Source: Massilia frigida (GTDB lineage: Bacteria; Pseudomonadota; Gammaproteobacteria; Burkholderiales; Burkholderiaceae_D). Taken from it: a stretch of 64,000 nucleotides of DNA. The DNA lies in NCBI RefSeq assembly GCF_011682175.1, contig NZ_WHJG01000002.1, forward strand, positions 62,001 through 126,000, written 5' to 3'. Under the pieces are notes generated by a model. The model was given only the letters and a program-made list of their open reading frames with translations, searched no databases and was not told where the DNA came from. The position numbers and the translations under genes were made by a program. This document shows, piece by piece, positions 11,944 through 21,241 of this stretch (positions are counted from its first letter, which is position 1; each line of letters starts with the position of its first letter).

Positions 11944-12632
11944 TGTTCGCGGCGATGATCTTGGCGGCCGCCGTAGCCCAGGTGTATCCCACGGGCGCGG
12001 AGGTGCCCGAGAACCTGTTACGTATCTCTGTTGCGTTCGATTCCGCTTCACGCACAGCGCTGCTTTCCCGCTTCGGCTTGCGCCGGGCCAGTGGCGTGCC
12101 GATCGGCAATCCGTTTCTGGAGCAAGAATTATGGAGTCCGGATAGCAAGGCGCTGACAATTCTGCTGCACCCCGGTCGAGTCAAGAGCGGTCTCGCTGAA
12201 AACCCCGTACTTCATGCGGGTGATGCTGTCGAACTGACGTTTGACTCCCATGCGATCAAGCGCTGGACAGTCAGACCGGCGGACATCTCGGGGCCTATGA
12301 TTGGCAACTGGCGCATCGCCCGAGTCGCTGCTGGGAGCCGGCAGAGTGTGAAGGTCGACCTTGATGCGCCGATCGACTTCCAGGGCCGGCACCTCATTGC
12401 CGTAGCCGACGCGAGCGGCGTGAAGGTGCCAGGTCGGATTGAAGTCGCACCAGGCGAGCGCCGCTGGCTGTTCAATCCCCTGGCGCCCTGGCGCAAAGGG
12501 ACTTACCGGCTGGTCGTACATGGCCTGCTAGAAGATCCGTCCGGCAACCGCGTCAGCGACAGCTTCGAGTTGCCCTCCGCCGCGCAGCGCACCCGTGTAC
12601 AAGACCACGTTGTCGATTTCGTGATCAGATAA
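11943..12632 (+). CDS. Secreted protein of unknown function with Ig-like C-terminus
   Basis: A 229-residue protein starting at the ATG that shares one base with the upstream stop codon. A short hydrophobic N-terminus (MFAAMILAAAVAQVYPTGAE) may act as a signal. The C-terminal part (WLFNPLAPWRKGTYRLVVHG followed by LEDPSGNRVSDSFEL) resembles bacterial Ig-like modules in which a beta-strand ends in DPxGN. No catalytic motif is apparent. The coupled arrangement with the preceding secreted gene suggests that the two act together in the envelope. No homologue is recognised with confidence. Confidence 0.75.
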   Translation: MFAAMILAAAVAQVYPTGAEVPENLLRISVAFDSASRTALLSRFGLRRASGVPIGNPFLEQELWSPDSKALTILLHPGRVKSGLAENPVLHAGDAVELTFDSHAIKRWTVRPADISGPMIGNWRIARVAAGSRQSVKVDLDAPIDFQGRHLIAVADASGVKVPGRIEVAPGERRWLFNPLAPWRKGTYRLVVHGLLEDPSGNRVSDSFELPSAAQRTRVQDHVVDFVIR

Positions 12633-12651
12633 GTCGAGGCGTACCGCTCAG

Positions 12652-12932
12652 CGGATGTTCGCCCTGTTCGACTAGCCCGACCTGAAAGCGGCCTTTCAGC
12701 TCAGTGCCGCCGCGCCGGCCGACTGGCCGGGGGTGTGCATCAAGCGCGAAAGCGCCATCGAAGAGCGCGGCGCTGGAAGGACTGCACGCCGGCCAGCGTC
12801 GAGCGCCTGGCGAAGGCTGGCATGCAGTTGAAGGGATTATCGGAAGAGACCATGCGCGCCCTGCGCGACCAGCACGAAAACGAGCGGCGCTGCCTGACGG
12901 TCAGGAAGGCGATGAAGTCCCCTCGGCAGTGA
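12652..12932 (+). pseudogene. 3' remnant of a broken coding sequence
   Basis: Reading from 12652 gives RMFALFD, an in-frame TAG, then PDLKAAFQLSAAAPADWPGV. After a one-base frameshift near 12771 it continues as RWKDCTPASVERLAKAGMQL and GLSEETMRALRDQHENERRC, to a stop at 12930-12932. Both halves look like real protein sequence with host-like codon use, but the frame is interrupted twice and there is no start region. I do not recognise the family. It directly abuts the right end of the LysR/secreted-protein islet, so it probably lost its 5' part in the same event. Confidence 0.6.
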
Positions 12933-12950
12933 TGCAACAATGATGCAGTT

Positions 12951-12975
12951 GCCGGGCCGCGTTGCGCGGCCCGGC
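12951..12975. terminator. Perfect 10-bp inverted repeat between convergent units
   Basis: GCCGGGCCGC - GTTGC - GCGGCCCGGC lies just past the yiaA stop and past the remnant. The stem is strong, but there is no T run on either strand, so termination is possible rather than shown. Confidence 0.4.
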
Positions 12976-12981
12976 GCCGCC

Positions 12982-13419
12982 TTACTCCTTGCCCGAATCG
13001 ACGTACAGGTCTTTCGGGTCTTCCGACAGCGCGACGTCGCGCACGTTCTTTTGCACGGCCACGGCGGCGAACAGGCTCAGGACGAAGGACATCGCATAGA
13101 AGCCCTTCTCGCTCTGCGCCAAGGTGGCATTCCACAAGCCCACCGTCAGCAGCAGCACCGACAGCAGCAGGGACACCCAGCACAGCGCAAAGTAAATGCC
13201 CGTGACCTTCACGCCTTCGAGGCGGTCGCGCACCGATTTTTGCAGCGACACGGCGGCGAACAGCCCGTACATCAGCAAGGTGAAATAATAGCCGCGCTCA
13301 TTGAGCTGCATCGTCGAGTTCCACAGTCCGATGAGGAAGGTACCGGCGCCGACGAACAGGGCCGCCCAGGACGCGCCGATAAAGGCACCGGTAGGACGTT
13401 GCGGCAGTTGCTTGGACAT
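12982..13419 (-). CDS. yiaA: YiaA/YiaB-family inner-membrane protein
   Basis: A 145-residue protein with two copies of the YiaAB module, each starting with a helix ending in GLWN and followed by an EKG/ERGYY turn, a second helix and an LQK(S)VRD / VQKNVRD end. Four membrane helices are predicted. The family is widespread but has no established biochemical role. The ribosome site AAGGAGAA is well placed. The gene is the last of the DUF349-moaE-crcB-yiaA run on the minus strand, 21 bp after crcB, so it is probably cotranscribed. Confidence 0.88.
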   Translation of the reverse strand: MSKQLPQRPTGAFIGASWAALFVGAGTFLIGLWNSTMQLNERGYYFTLLMYGLFAAVSLQKSVRDRLEGVKVTGIYFALCWVSLLLSVLLLTVGLWNATLAQSEKGFYAMSFVLSLFAAVAVQKNVRDVALSEDPKDLYVDSGKE

Positions 13420-13440
13420 TGAATTCTCCTTGGTTTGACA

Positions 13441-13815
13441 TCACGTTGATAATGCGCGCCAGCTTGCATAGCCGGCGATACAGCAGGTAATCGATCCGGC
13501 CAGGTGCAGCGCCGAATGCGCCAGCGCCCAGCCATAGTCGCCGCGTTCGAGCAGCACCATTGATTCGCCGGAAAAAGTGGAGAATGTCGTCAGCCCGCCC
13601 AGGAAGCCGGTCACCGCGAACAGGCGCCACTCGGGCGGCAGTTGCGGATGCGCCGCGAAAAAACCGAGCGCCACGCCAATCAGATAGCCGCCGCCGAGGT
13701 TCACGGCCAGGGTGCCGAGCTGCAGTTTCGGGTGCAGGGCCCCCAGCCACAATCCCAGCCCCCAGCGCAGCCACGCACCGAGCGCGGCTCCCACGCCGAC
13801 GGCGACAAAATTCAC
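13441..13815 (-). CDS. crcB: Fluoride ion channel CrcB (Fluc)
   Basis: A 124-residue membrane protein that exports fluoride as a dual-topology dimer. It shows the family pattern: [10 protein letters not shown] near the N-terminus, NLGGGYLIG, and [14 protein letters not shown], which carries the channel Phe/Ser/Thr residues and the central sodium-site region. I place the start at the GTG 13813-13815, whose bases form a GTGA overlap with the moaE stop and which gives the normal family length; an ATG 24 bases upstream exists but lies inside moaE without a ribosome site. No fluoride riboswitch is visible, consistent with its internal operon position. Confidence 0.93.
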   Translation of the reverse strand: MNFVAVGVGAALGAWLRWGLGLWLGALHPKLQLGTLAVNLGGGYLIGVALGFFAAHPQLPPEWRLFAVTGFLGGLTTFSTFSGESMVLLERGDYGWALAHSALHLAGSITCCIAGYASWRALST

Positions 13816-14282
13816 TTGTCGTCCCGATTCGCGGCCCACTTGGCCAGTGCGGCGTCGTCGGTGACGCGCGCGTCGACCCAGCGCGCACCGTCAGGTGTTT
13901 GCTCCTTCTTCCAGAACGGGGCGTCGGTCTTGAGGTAATCGATGATGAATTCGCAGGCGGCGAACGCTTCGCCACGGTGCGCCGCGGTGCACGCCACCAG
14001 CACGATCTGGTCGAGCGGCGCGAGCGGCCCGACCCGGTGCACCACCAGCGCGCCGTACAGAGGCCAGCGCCCGCCGGCCTGCGCCACGATCTGTTCCAGC
14101 GCCTGCTCGGTCATGCCGGGATAGTGTTCGAGCTCCATGGCGGCCACGCTGGCGCCGTCGTTCATGTCGCGCACGGTGCCGACAAAGGTGACGACCGCGC
14201 CGATGCGCGCATCCTGCGCGCGCAGGGCCGCCATTTCGGTGCTCAGGTCGAAGTCGGCGGTCTGGACCCGCACCGCCATCAT
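13812..14282 (-). CDS. moaE: Molybdopterin synthase catalytic subunit MoaE
   Basis: A 156-residue enzyme subunit that transfers sulfur from thiocarboxylated MoaD to precursor Z to make molybdopterin. Visible signatures are [12 protein letters not shown], the MELEHYPGM segment, HRVGPLA, and the active-site region [12 protein letters not shown] with the catalytic lysines. The ATG at 14280-14282 overlaps the DUF349 stop (ATGA), and a second ATG follows immediately, so the start is uncertain by one codon. Its partner moaD is not in the window. It lies in an operon between DUF349 and crcB, with no evident functional link to either. Confidence 0.93.
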   Translation of the reverse strand: MMAVRVQTADFDLSTEMAALRAQDARIGAVVTFVGTVRDMNDGASVAAMELEHYPGMTEQALEQIVAQAGGRWPLYGALVVHRVGPLAPLDQIVLVACTAAHRGEAFAACEFIIDYLKTDAPFWKKEQTPDGARWVDARVTDDAALAKWAANRDDK

Positions 14283-16840
14283 TTGCCGTCCTTGGCGATG
14301 CGCGTGAACAGGTGCTCGATGCGCGACGCCGTGCGGTCGTCGACCAGGGCCGGGGTGGCGCACAGTTGCAGGAACCGGGCCGCCTGGTTGCCCGGCTTCT
14401 GGCCCGACTTGAGCGAGGACTGCAAGGTCTCGACCTGCAGTTTCAGGCGCTCGCGCGCGAACTCGCTGCCGCTGTCGATGCCGGCCCCGATTTCGAGGCG
14501 CAGGATTTCGTGCAGCAGCGGCGCGCGGTTCTTTTCGAGCAGCGCGGCGAAGGCGGCCCGGCCTTCGCCACGCGCCGCCAGCGCCGCATCGAAGCGTGCC
14601 TTGAGCGTGCGTTCGTAACTGGCGTCCAGCGCCGGCAAGGCGCTCCAGCGCGCGGCCCAGTCAGCGCTGTCGGCATCCACGCCGCCGGCGGCAACCTGCG
14701 CTTCGAGTTCCTGGCACAGGCGCAGCTTGTCGCGCAGGGCGCTGGCCTGGGCACGGCTGGCGTCGCGCTTGGCGCCGTCCACATGGTGCTGCAACGCGCC
14801 GATGGCTGCGTGGTAGCGCTTCTCGACCTTCGCTTCGTTGGCGCGCGGGACGGCGCCGATGGTGTTCCATTCGGCGGCCGCGTCGCGCAGCAGTTTGGCG
14901 GCGTGGGCGGCGGCGCCAGGCTCGCCGGCGGCGTGGGTTGCAGCTTGTTCCAGGCGCGCACTGATGGCGTCTTTCGCTTCCTGGTGGCTGCGCCGTTCGG
15001 CGTCGGCCGCGTTGGCGCTTTCCTTGCGGCGCGCGAAGACGGCATCGCAGGCGGCGCGGAATTTCTGCCACAGCGCCTGCTCGGACTTGCGTTCGAGCGG
15101 CACCGCGCGCGCGTGTTCCTGCCAGCGTTCCTGCAGCGAGCGCAAGGTGTCGAGCGCGTGGCGGTCATGGGCGTCGAGCGCGCCCACCTGGGCGATCATC
15201 GCTTCGCGTTCGGCCACTTCGTTCTTGCGCTGCTGTTCCAGCGGCGCCTGCAAGGTGTTGAGCGCATCGGTGAATTCGTGGTCGAGGCGCTTCTTTTCCT
15301 TGCGGTCGATCGCACCCAGGTGGCTCCACGCCAGGCGCATGCGCTGCACGGTCGCCGCCATGTGCTTCCAGTCGACGCTCCCGCCTTCGGCCAGCTTGGC
15401 TGTTTCGAGCGCCGCTTCGGCGATCAGGGCTTGCGCCTTGGCCGCGTTGGTGTGGCGTTCGTCGGCCAGGTGCTTGAAGTGGGCGGCGGCAGGCGCGTAG
15501 GCGGCGCTGCAGGCGGCGTCAAAGCGCTCCCACAGGCTTTTCGGCGCGGCGCCGGACAAGGTGTCGAGCGACTTCCAGCGTTCGCGCATGCTGCCGACTT
15601 TCTTGGCCAGTTCGCTCATCGCCAGTTTTTGCGTGGTGAGCTGCTCGACCGCCTTGATCAATTCCTCGCGCGAGACGTTGCCGCCCCAGCGCGCCCAGTC
15701 CGACAGGCGTTTGAGTTCGGCGCGCGCGTGCGCCAGGCGGTCGGCCATGGCGGGCGTGAGGCGCGTGCCCTTGCTGTCCTTGAGGATCTTGTCCATGTCG
15801 GCCGCGCTGCCGAGCGAGCCTTGCTGCAGGGCCGCTTCCATGGCGTCGAGCGTGTCGATGACATGCTGGTCGGGCGCTTGCGCGGGCGCGTTCTTGCGCG
15901 CTTCTTTCGGCTTGTGCGCCGAGGGGACCGGGGCCGGCAGCGAGGCAAGCAGCACCTCGAAGCGCTGCTGCAGGTCGGCGGCAGCCTCCTTTGGTGCTGG
16001 CGGCAACTGCTGCCAGGCTTTTTTCAGCTGGTCCTGGTTGAATGCGCCGGGCGGCGTGGCGCGCCATTCGGCCAGCGCGGTCTCGCGCGCGATCACGGCC
16101 GACTGGCCCTGCTCCAGCGCGCCCAGCGAGGCGGAGAGGCGCGCGTGCTCGGAAGCGAATTCATTGGTCAGGCTGCGCGGCAGCGAGGTGTGTTCCGGTG
16201 CGGCCAGCGCGGCGGCGTGGGCCTGCGCCATCTGTTCCAGGCGCTCCGCGAGCTCGGCGGCGCGCAGCTCGCTGGTGCCGAGGGCGCGCAAGGCGCCCAG
16301 GCTGTCGATCATGGCACGCTGCAAGCTCATCTGGGCTTCGAGGCGCTGCGCCAGCTGGGCGCGGATGGCATCGAACTGGGCGGCCAGTTCCGGCGCGGCG
16401 ATCACCGACCAGCGGCGGTCCAGGTCGGCCACCTGGTTGGGCGAGAGCTTCTCGTCCTTGAGCAGGGTCTGCGCCTGCTCGATGCAGGCCTGGCCGCGTA
16501 CGAGTTCGGCCTGGTGGTGGCGCAGCGCATCCAGCCGCGACTGCATCAGCTTGGCGACGCGGCGGTCGGTATTGCGCATGGCCGCGTGCACGCGTTCGAG
16601 CGCGGCGGCCGAATGCACGTGCTCGGCGGCGGCAAGGCGCAGCTCGGAAAAATCGGATTGCAGGATGAACTCGACGGCGGCGGCTTCATCGCCGGCCAGC
16701 GCGGCTACCTTTTCGGCCTGCTGGGCACGCAGCGCGCTGGTCTGCGCGGCTGCCGGAGCTGGATTCGGGCTCGCCTGCACGGACTTCCCGGCAGGGGTGT
16801 CGGACTTGTCGGCCGGTCGCTTGAAAAGGAATTCGAACAT
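14279..16840 (-). CDS. DUF349 domain-containing protein
   Basis: An 853-residue cytoplasmic, strongly helical protein. After a short N-terminal stretch (MFEFLFKRPADKSD) and a Pro/Ala linker, it contains several copies of the DUF349 module, with Trp-centred motifs such as SLQERWQEH, RERWKSLDTLSGA and AAEWNTIGAVPRANEAKVEKR. DUF349 proteins are abundant in beta- and gammaproteobacteria and lack a defined biochemical role. The gene heads the minus-strand run leading into moaE with a four-base overlap. The ribosome site at the chosen ATG is weak. The region is very GC-rich, producing a spurious 1.1-kb-codon open frame on the other strand. Confidence 0.88.
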   Translation of the reverse strand: MFEFLFKRPADKSDTPAGKSVQASPNPAPAAAQTSALRAQQAEKVAALAGDEAAAVEFILQSDFSELRLAAAEHVHSAAALERVHAAMRNTDRRVAKLMQSRLDALRHHQAELVRGQACIEQAQTLLKDEKLSPNQVADLDRRWSVIAAPELAAQFDAIRAQLAQRLEAQMSLQRAMIDSLGALRALGTSELRAAELAERLEQMAQAHAAALAAPEHTSLPRSLTNEFASEHARLSASLGALEQGQSAVIARETALAEWRATPPGAFNQDQLKKAWQQLPPAPKEAAADLQQRFEVLLASLPAPVPSAHKPKEARKNAPAQAPDQHVIDTLDAMEAALQQGSLGSAADMDKILKDSKGTRLTPAMADRLAHARAELKRLSDWARWGGNVSREELIKAVEQLTTQKLAMSELAKKVGSMRERWKSLDTLSGAAPKSLWERFDAACSAAYAPAAAHFKHLADERHTNAAKAQALIAEAALETAKLAEGGSVDWKHMAATVQRMRLAWSHLGAIDRKEKKRLDHEFTDALNTLQAPLEQQRKNEVAEREAMIAQVGALDAHDRHALDTLRSLQERWQEHARAVPLERKSEQALWQKFRAACDAVFARRKESANAADAERRSHQEAKDAISARLEQAATHAAGEPGAAAHAAKLLRDAAAEWNTIGAVPRANEAKVEKRYHAAIGALQHHVDGAKRDASRAQASALRDKLRLCQELEAQVAAGGVDADSADWAARWSALPALDASYERTLKARFDAALAARGEGRAAFAALLEKNRAPLLHEILRLEIGAGIDSGSEFARERLKLQVETLQSSLKSGQKPGNQAARFLQLCATPALVDDRTASRIEHLFTRIAKDGK

Positions 16841-17071
16841 GACGTGATATCAACCATTCAAAACCACCATCATAGCAAGAATGGCGCGGAAAGCACGCGA
16901 TCGGGAGGAGTATTCATGCACGATACCGCAGGTGGCTTGCGCCGCCGGGACAAGGTGATCAGCGCGGACCGGGCCTGGCGGCAACAATCCAGGCCATCCT
17001 GCCCGGGCGCGGGAAGGTCGAGCGCCCACCGGCCCGGCAATCCGCGCCAGCGCCGGCCGGGTGGATGGCGT

Positions 17072-17686
17072 TTAATGCGCGAAATGCGGCGCGAAGCGGC
17101 GCTCGCGCCCGTCGTCCACGCGCTCGTGTTCGCCACCATGCCCGCGCCGGGAGAGGACGATGGCTTGGCGCGACGGTTTGCGTTCTTGCACGTAAGCATC
17201 ATGCAAGAGCATTTCGTTGGCGATGGAAAACCACGCTTCGCCGGAAATCACGGCCCGCGCGATGGGAAACAGTTCGCGCTCCTCGCGCTCCAGGCGCTTG
17301 AGGGTGGCGCTGCAAAACGCTTCCAGCGCGGCGCAGAACTGGGCCACGCTGGCATAGGTGTCAAGCGCCTGGAAGCCGAGCCGCACCACCAGCACGCCCA
17401 CCGCGTCGCCGGCGGCCCGGCCCAGTTCTTCCAGGTCAAGCAGCAGGCGGTCGGCGGCGGGACTGGCCTTGCGGATGGCCGGCACCAGGAACATGTCGAT
17501 CTTGCGCCAGTGGCAATTTTCGTACAAACGCTTGACGGTCTCGCAGGCGGCACTCACCTGCCCGGCGGCAAGCGCATTCTGATGCGCGAACGTCGAGTGA
17601 AGCAGCTTTTGCACCTCCTGCACCTGCGTACGAATCTTCGCTTGTTCGACAGACAGTGCAACCAGGGTATATGTCGCCGTTAACAT
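17072..17686 (-). CDS. Hemerythrin-like domain protein
   Basis: A 204-residue helical protein with an AGGAGA ribosome site just upstream of its ATG. Scattered His and Glu residues in a four-helix arrangement (HSTFAHQNAL, LYENCHWRKIDMFLVPAIRK, and EREERELFPIARAVISGEAW) fit the HHE/hemerythrin type, which binds a di-iron centre for oxygen or NO sensing or iron storage. The ligand set is not as clean as in canonical hemerythrins, so metal binding is inferred. The gene stands alone, divergent from the diguanylate cyclase gene across a long spacer. Confidence 0.65.
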   Translation of the reverse strand: MLTATYTLVALSVEQAKIRTQVQEVQKLLHSTFAHQNALAAGQVSAACETVKRLYENCHWRKIDMFLVPAIRKASPAADRLLLDLEELGRAAGDAVGVLVVRLGFQALDTYASVAQFCAALEAFCSATLKRLEREERELFPIARAVISGEAWFSIANEMLLHDAYVQERKPSRQAIVLSRRGHGGEHERVDDGRERRFAPHFAH

Positions 17687-18088
17687 TCGGTCTCCTCAAA
17701 AGTTGCCCGCATGCGCAAGACCCGCACGCTGGAAGCGCCGGGGAGCCTGGCTGGAGTCGTATATTTTGGCAGGCTTGGAATTGTTCTTTATGAACTTTTT
17801 CATCAGCCCGGAGAAATCAGTGTAAAGAACTCCGACACCACAGCTTTGATCTAGCGCAAGGCGTGCCCCATCAGTGATTTCTTATAGGCACATCCGCAAC
17901 GTGTCGCCGCCTGATGCCCGCGCAAGGCACCGGCGGCGAGCCGATTTAGTAACGAAACGTCACGCTTTGTTCTTGCACCCAAGATTTTTTTGAGTGCGCC
18001 AACCAAAACGCCGCCATTTGCGCGCAGAATGTAAGTTACGGTGCGGCCGAATTTCAAGCATTTTCAGCCTCGCAAATCTTTTCTTTCG
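17687..18088. other. Intergenic spacer between hemerythrin-like and diguanylate cyclase genes
   Basis: About 400 bp between two divergent genes. It is less GC-rich than its surroundings and presumably holds both promoters. I see no tRNA, repeat, strong hairpin or clear coding frame in it. If the diguanylate cyclase starts at the GTG at 18041, the spacer is 48 bp shorter. Confidence 0.5.
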
Positions 18089-21000
18089 ATGCCAAGCAAC
18101 CATCTGGGGACGCCTATTCCTTCCGCCAGCGTATTTCGCCGATCAGCCAGGCGCCTGTTCCGGGTCCTGCTGCTCCCGTGCTTCGCGCTGTCGCTGGTGG
18201 CGGCCATGTGGATCACCCTGTTTCACCAGATGGGGGTCGAGCGCGCCGCCGCCCATCACGACGCGGTGCTGTCCAGCCAGGCGCTGGCGCGCGTGCTGTC
18301 CGAGCATGTCAGCCACATCCTGCGCCAGAGCGACCACGCGACCCAGCTCTTCAAGCTCAAGTTCGAGGAAACCGACGGCGCCCTGCGCCTGCCCGAGTTC
18401 TCCCAGCGCAACGGCTTGCTCGACAGCGTGCTGCCGGCCAAACTCAACCTGCCGATGGCCCTGATCGACCGCCACGGCATGCTGCTCGACAGCGCCAACG
18501 GCTTCAGCGCCGACCCCGGCCCGATCGCCGGCAGCTCCTGGTTCCTGGCGCTCGCGGGCGGCGCCGGCGACGCCTCCCGGTTCGCGACCCCGGTGGTCGA
18601 ACCGCGCAGCGGCAAGTGGCTGATCCAGATCGCGCGCCGCCTCAACGATGGCAGCGGCGCATTCACCGGCGCCATCGTGATCATGATCGACCCGCTTTAC
18701 TTCGTCGACGACTACGACCGCGTCAGCGTGGACGACGAAGCGGCCCTGTTCCTGTGGGCGCACGAGGCCCAGCTCACCATCGGGCGCGTGGGCGAGCGCC
18801 TGTTCGTGGGCGAACGCCTTGGATTCCGTGCGCGCAAGGAGCCCGGCGCCTTTGCCGATGAACTGGAACCGAGCGCGCCGCCGGACCGCATCGCGCGCAT
18901 CTACAGCTACAGCGACATGGACCGCTACGCGCTGGTGGCGGTGGTGGGCATCACCGAGCGCGCCGCGATGGAAAAATTCGAACGCCACCGCATCCGCTAC
19001 CTGTGGATGGCGCTGGCCGCAACGCTGGCGATCGCCGCGGTGACGATGCTGCTGATGCGCCAGAGCGCGCGCCTGCGCGCCAGCATGCGCGCCGCGCGCG
19101 ACGCCCAGGCCACCTCGCGCGCGGCCGCCGAGGGCAGCCTCGATGGCGTGATGTTCCTCAAGGCCCGGCGCGACGCCGACGGCAGGATCACCGACTTCGT
19201 CGTGGCCGACATCAACGACAAGGGCGCGGCCATGCTGGGACACACGCGCGCCGCAGTCACCGGCCAGGGCATCCTGCCGCTGCTGCCGCGCGAGGTCGAC
19301 CCGCCATTCCTCGAACGCTACGCCCGGGTGCTGCTCGAATCGCACCCGCTCGAAGAAGAAGTCGAGCTGCGCGCCCCCGGCGAACGGGCGGTGTGGATCC
19401 GCCACCAGATCGTGCCGATTCCGGATGGCGTGGCGGTCAGCTGGCGCGACATCAGCGCGCGCAAGCTGGCCGAACTCGAAATCAGCGGCAACCGCGGCTT
19501 TCTGCAATCGCTCATCGAACACCTGCCGCTGCTCATTTACGTCAAGAGCGTGCGCCCGGCCAGCTTCGGCACCATGGTGGTATGGAACAAGGCCGCAGAA
19601 GCGGCCACCGGCTACGCCGCCGAGGACGTGATCGGCAAGACCGACTGCCTCGCCTTCGCCCCCGATTTCGCCCTCTTCAGCCCTGAAGAAGACCGCGCCA
19701 TGATGGCCAGTCCGGCGGCGCTGGACCTGCCCGAAAAACCGCTGCGCCGGCCCGACGGCGAATTGCGCTACCTGCACACGGTGTCGGTGCCGCTGTTCGA
19801 CAACGACGGCGCCATCGAATACATCTTGTGCATCGCCGAAGACGTGACCCGGCGCCATGAGCAGGAACAGAACCTGCGCAACAGCGAAGCGCAGCTGACC
19901 GCGATCACCAACGCCTCCCCGCTCGGCCTGGTCCGCGCCGACCTGCGCGGCAACTGCACCTACGTCAACCGCATGTTTGAAACCATCAGCGGCCTGACGC
20001 GCGAGCAGGCGCTGGGCGGCGGCTGGAAGGATGCGCTCCATCCGGAGGAGCGCGACAGCCTCAACGCGATTTTCCAGCACCAGCGCAGGAACCCCGAACC
20101 GTTCAAGAAAGTGGTGCGCTGCCTGCGTCCCGACGGCAGCCTGGTATGGGCGTCGGTCAAGGTGGCGGCGGTGCGCATCGGCGAGCGCATCGAAGGTTTT
20201 GTCGGCACCATCGACGACATCACCACCCTGCGCGAAGCCGAACTGGCGCTGCGCGAAAGCGAGGCGCGCCTGCGCACCATCGCCGATACGCTGCCGGCCA
20301 TGGTGGCCTACATCGACGCCAACCAGGTCTATCGCTTCCACAACCTGGCTTACCACCGCGAGTTCGGACGCGATGGCGCGGCCGTGCCGGGCATGACGGT
20401 GCGCCAGACCGTCGGCGAGCAGCGTTTCGCCACGCTCGAACCGTACATCCTGCGCGCGCTCAAGGGCGAAACGCTGGTGTTCGAGGAACACGACGGCGCC
20501 GAAGGGGCTGAACGCGCGCTCGAAGTGACCTACATTCCGCAACTGGGCGAGGACGGGGTGACGGTGGTCGGCTTTCACGTCATGCGCCAGGACATCACTT
20601 CGCAAAAGCGCGAGAAGAAGCGCTTGCTGAAACTGGCCCAGGTCGACGCCCTGACCGGGCTGGCCAACCGCGCCGGCTTCCTGCACAAGCTCAGCGTGGC
20701 CATGCGCGAGAGCGCCGACGACGGCCATCTGATGGCGCTGATGTACATGGACGTCGACCATTTCAAGCCGGTCAACGACACCTACGGACACCATGTGGGC
20801 GATGCCCTGCTCAAGGCGTTTTCGGCGCGCCTGACGCAGACCCTGCGCGCCAGCGATACCGTGGCGCGCCTGGGCGGCGACGAATTCACCATCATCATGG
20901 AAAAGCTGGCGCGCCCGGAAGATGCGCAGGCCATCGCGGCCAAGATCGTCAGCGCCATGCAGGCGCCGTTCGAGCTGGGAACGGTCACGGTGTCGGTCTC

Positions 21001-21127
21001 GGCCAGCATCGGGCTGGCTTACTTCAGCGGCGGCACGCTCGAACCGGACGCGCTGCTGCAGCAGGCCGACATGCAGCTGTACCAGGCCAAGCAGGCCGGG
21101 CGCAATACCTGGCGCGCGGCGGCCTGA
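18089..21127 (+). CDS. Membrane diguanylate cyclase with periplasmic sensor and four PAS domains
   Basis: A roughly 1012-residue protein that makes cyclic di-GMP from GTP. It has a membrane helix near residues 20-45, a periplasmic sensor of about 250 residues (Cache-like layout), a second helix (YLWMALAATLAIAAVTMLLM), four consecutive PAS-type domains, and a C-terminal GGDEF domain (DALTGLANRAGF start, intact GGDEF active site in RLGGDEFTIIME). There is no EAL domain. The start is uncertain: neither the ATG at 18089 nor the in-frame GTG at 18041 has a good ribosome site. The layout suggests integration of an external ligand with cytoplasmic signals to adjust biofilm or motility. Confidence 0.9.
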   Translation: MPSNHLGTPIPSASVFRRSARRLFRVLLLPCFALSLVAAMWITLFHQMGVERAAAHHDAVLSSQALARVLSEHVSHILRQSDHATQLFKLKFEETDGALRLPEFSQRNGLLDSVLPAKLNLPMALIDRHGMLLDSANGFSADPGPIAGSSWFLALAGGAGDASRFATPVVEPRSGKWLIQIARRLNDGSGAFTGAIVIMIDPLYFVDDYDRVSVDDEAALFLWAHEAQLTIGRVGERLFVGERLGFRARKEPGAFADELEPSAPPDRIARIYSYSDMDRYALVAVVGITERAAMEKFERHRIRYLWMALAATLAIAAVTMLLMRQSARLRASMRAARDAQATSRAAAEGSLDGVMFLKARRDADGRITDFVVADINDKGAAMLGHTRAAVTGQGILPLLPREVDPPFLERYARVLLESHPLEEEVELRAPGERAVWIRHQIVPIPDGVAVSWRDISARKLAELEISGNRGFLQSLIEHLPLLIYVKSVRPASFGTMVVWNKAAEAATGYAAEDVIGKTDCLAFAPDFALFSPEEDRAMMASPAALDLPEKPLRRPDGELRYLHTVSVPLFDNDGAIEYILCIAEDVTRRHEQEQNLRNSEAQLTAITNASPLGLVRADLRGNCTYVNRMFETISGLTREQALGGGWKDALHPEERDSLNAIFQHQRRNPEPFKKVVRCLRPDGSLVWASVKVAAVRIGERIEGFVGTIDDITTLREAELALRESEARLRTIADTLPAMVAYIDANQVYRFHNLAYHREFGRDGAAVPGMTVRQTVGEQRFATLEPYILRALKGETLVFEEHDGAEGAERALEVTYIPQLGEDGVTVVGFHVMRQDITSQKREKKRLLKLAQVDALTGLANRAGFLHKLSVAMRESADDGHLMALMYMDVDHFKPVNDTYGHHVGDALLKAFSARLTQTLRASDTVARLGGDEFTIIMEKLARPEDAQAIAAKIVSAMQAPFELGTVTVSVSASIGLAYFSGGTLEPDALLQQADMQLYQAKQAGRNTWRAAA

Positions 21128-21241
21128 GCCGGCTTGTTTTCTCCGTCGGCAATCCCCTCAAATTTTGTCGCGAAGCGCCGGGTCGTGCTGGCCGAATTGC
21201 GCTAGACTGGGTCGGCACGCATCGACAAACGGGAGCAAAAG

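Noticed and set aside
13816-14279. Possible fluoride riboswitch upstream of crcB
   Set aside because: The DNA upstream is coding moaE with a GTGA overlap, and no riboswitch-like sequence is visible.
14312-17683. A 1123-codon open frame on the plus strand across the DUF349 and hemerythrin-like genes
   Set aside because: It is antisense to two well-supported genes; its product is compositionally biased without domains, as expected opposite GC-rich codons.
18143-20794. An 883-codon minus-strand frame opposite the diguanylate cyclase
   Set aside because: Antisense shadow: the GGDEF protein has complete domain motifs and the shadow has none.
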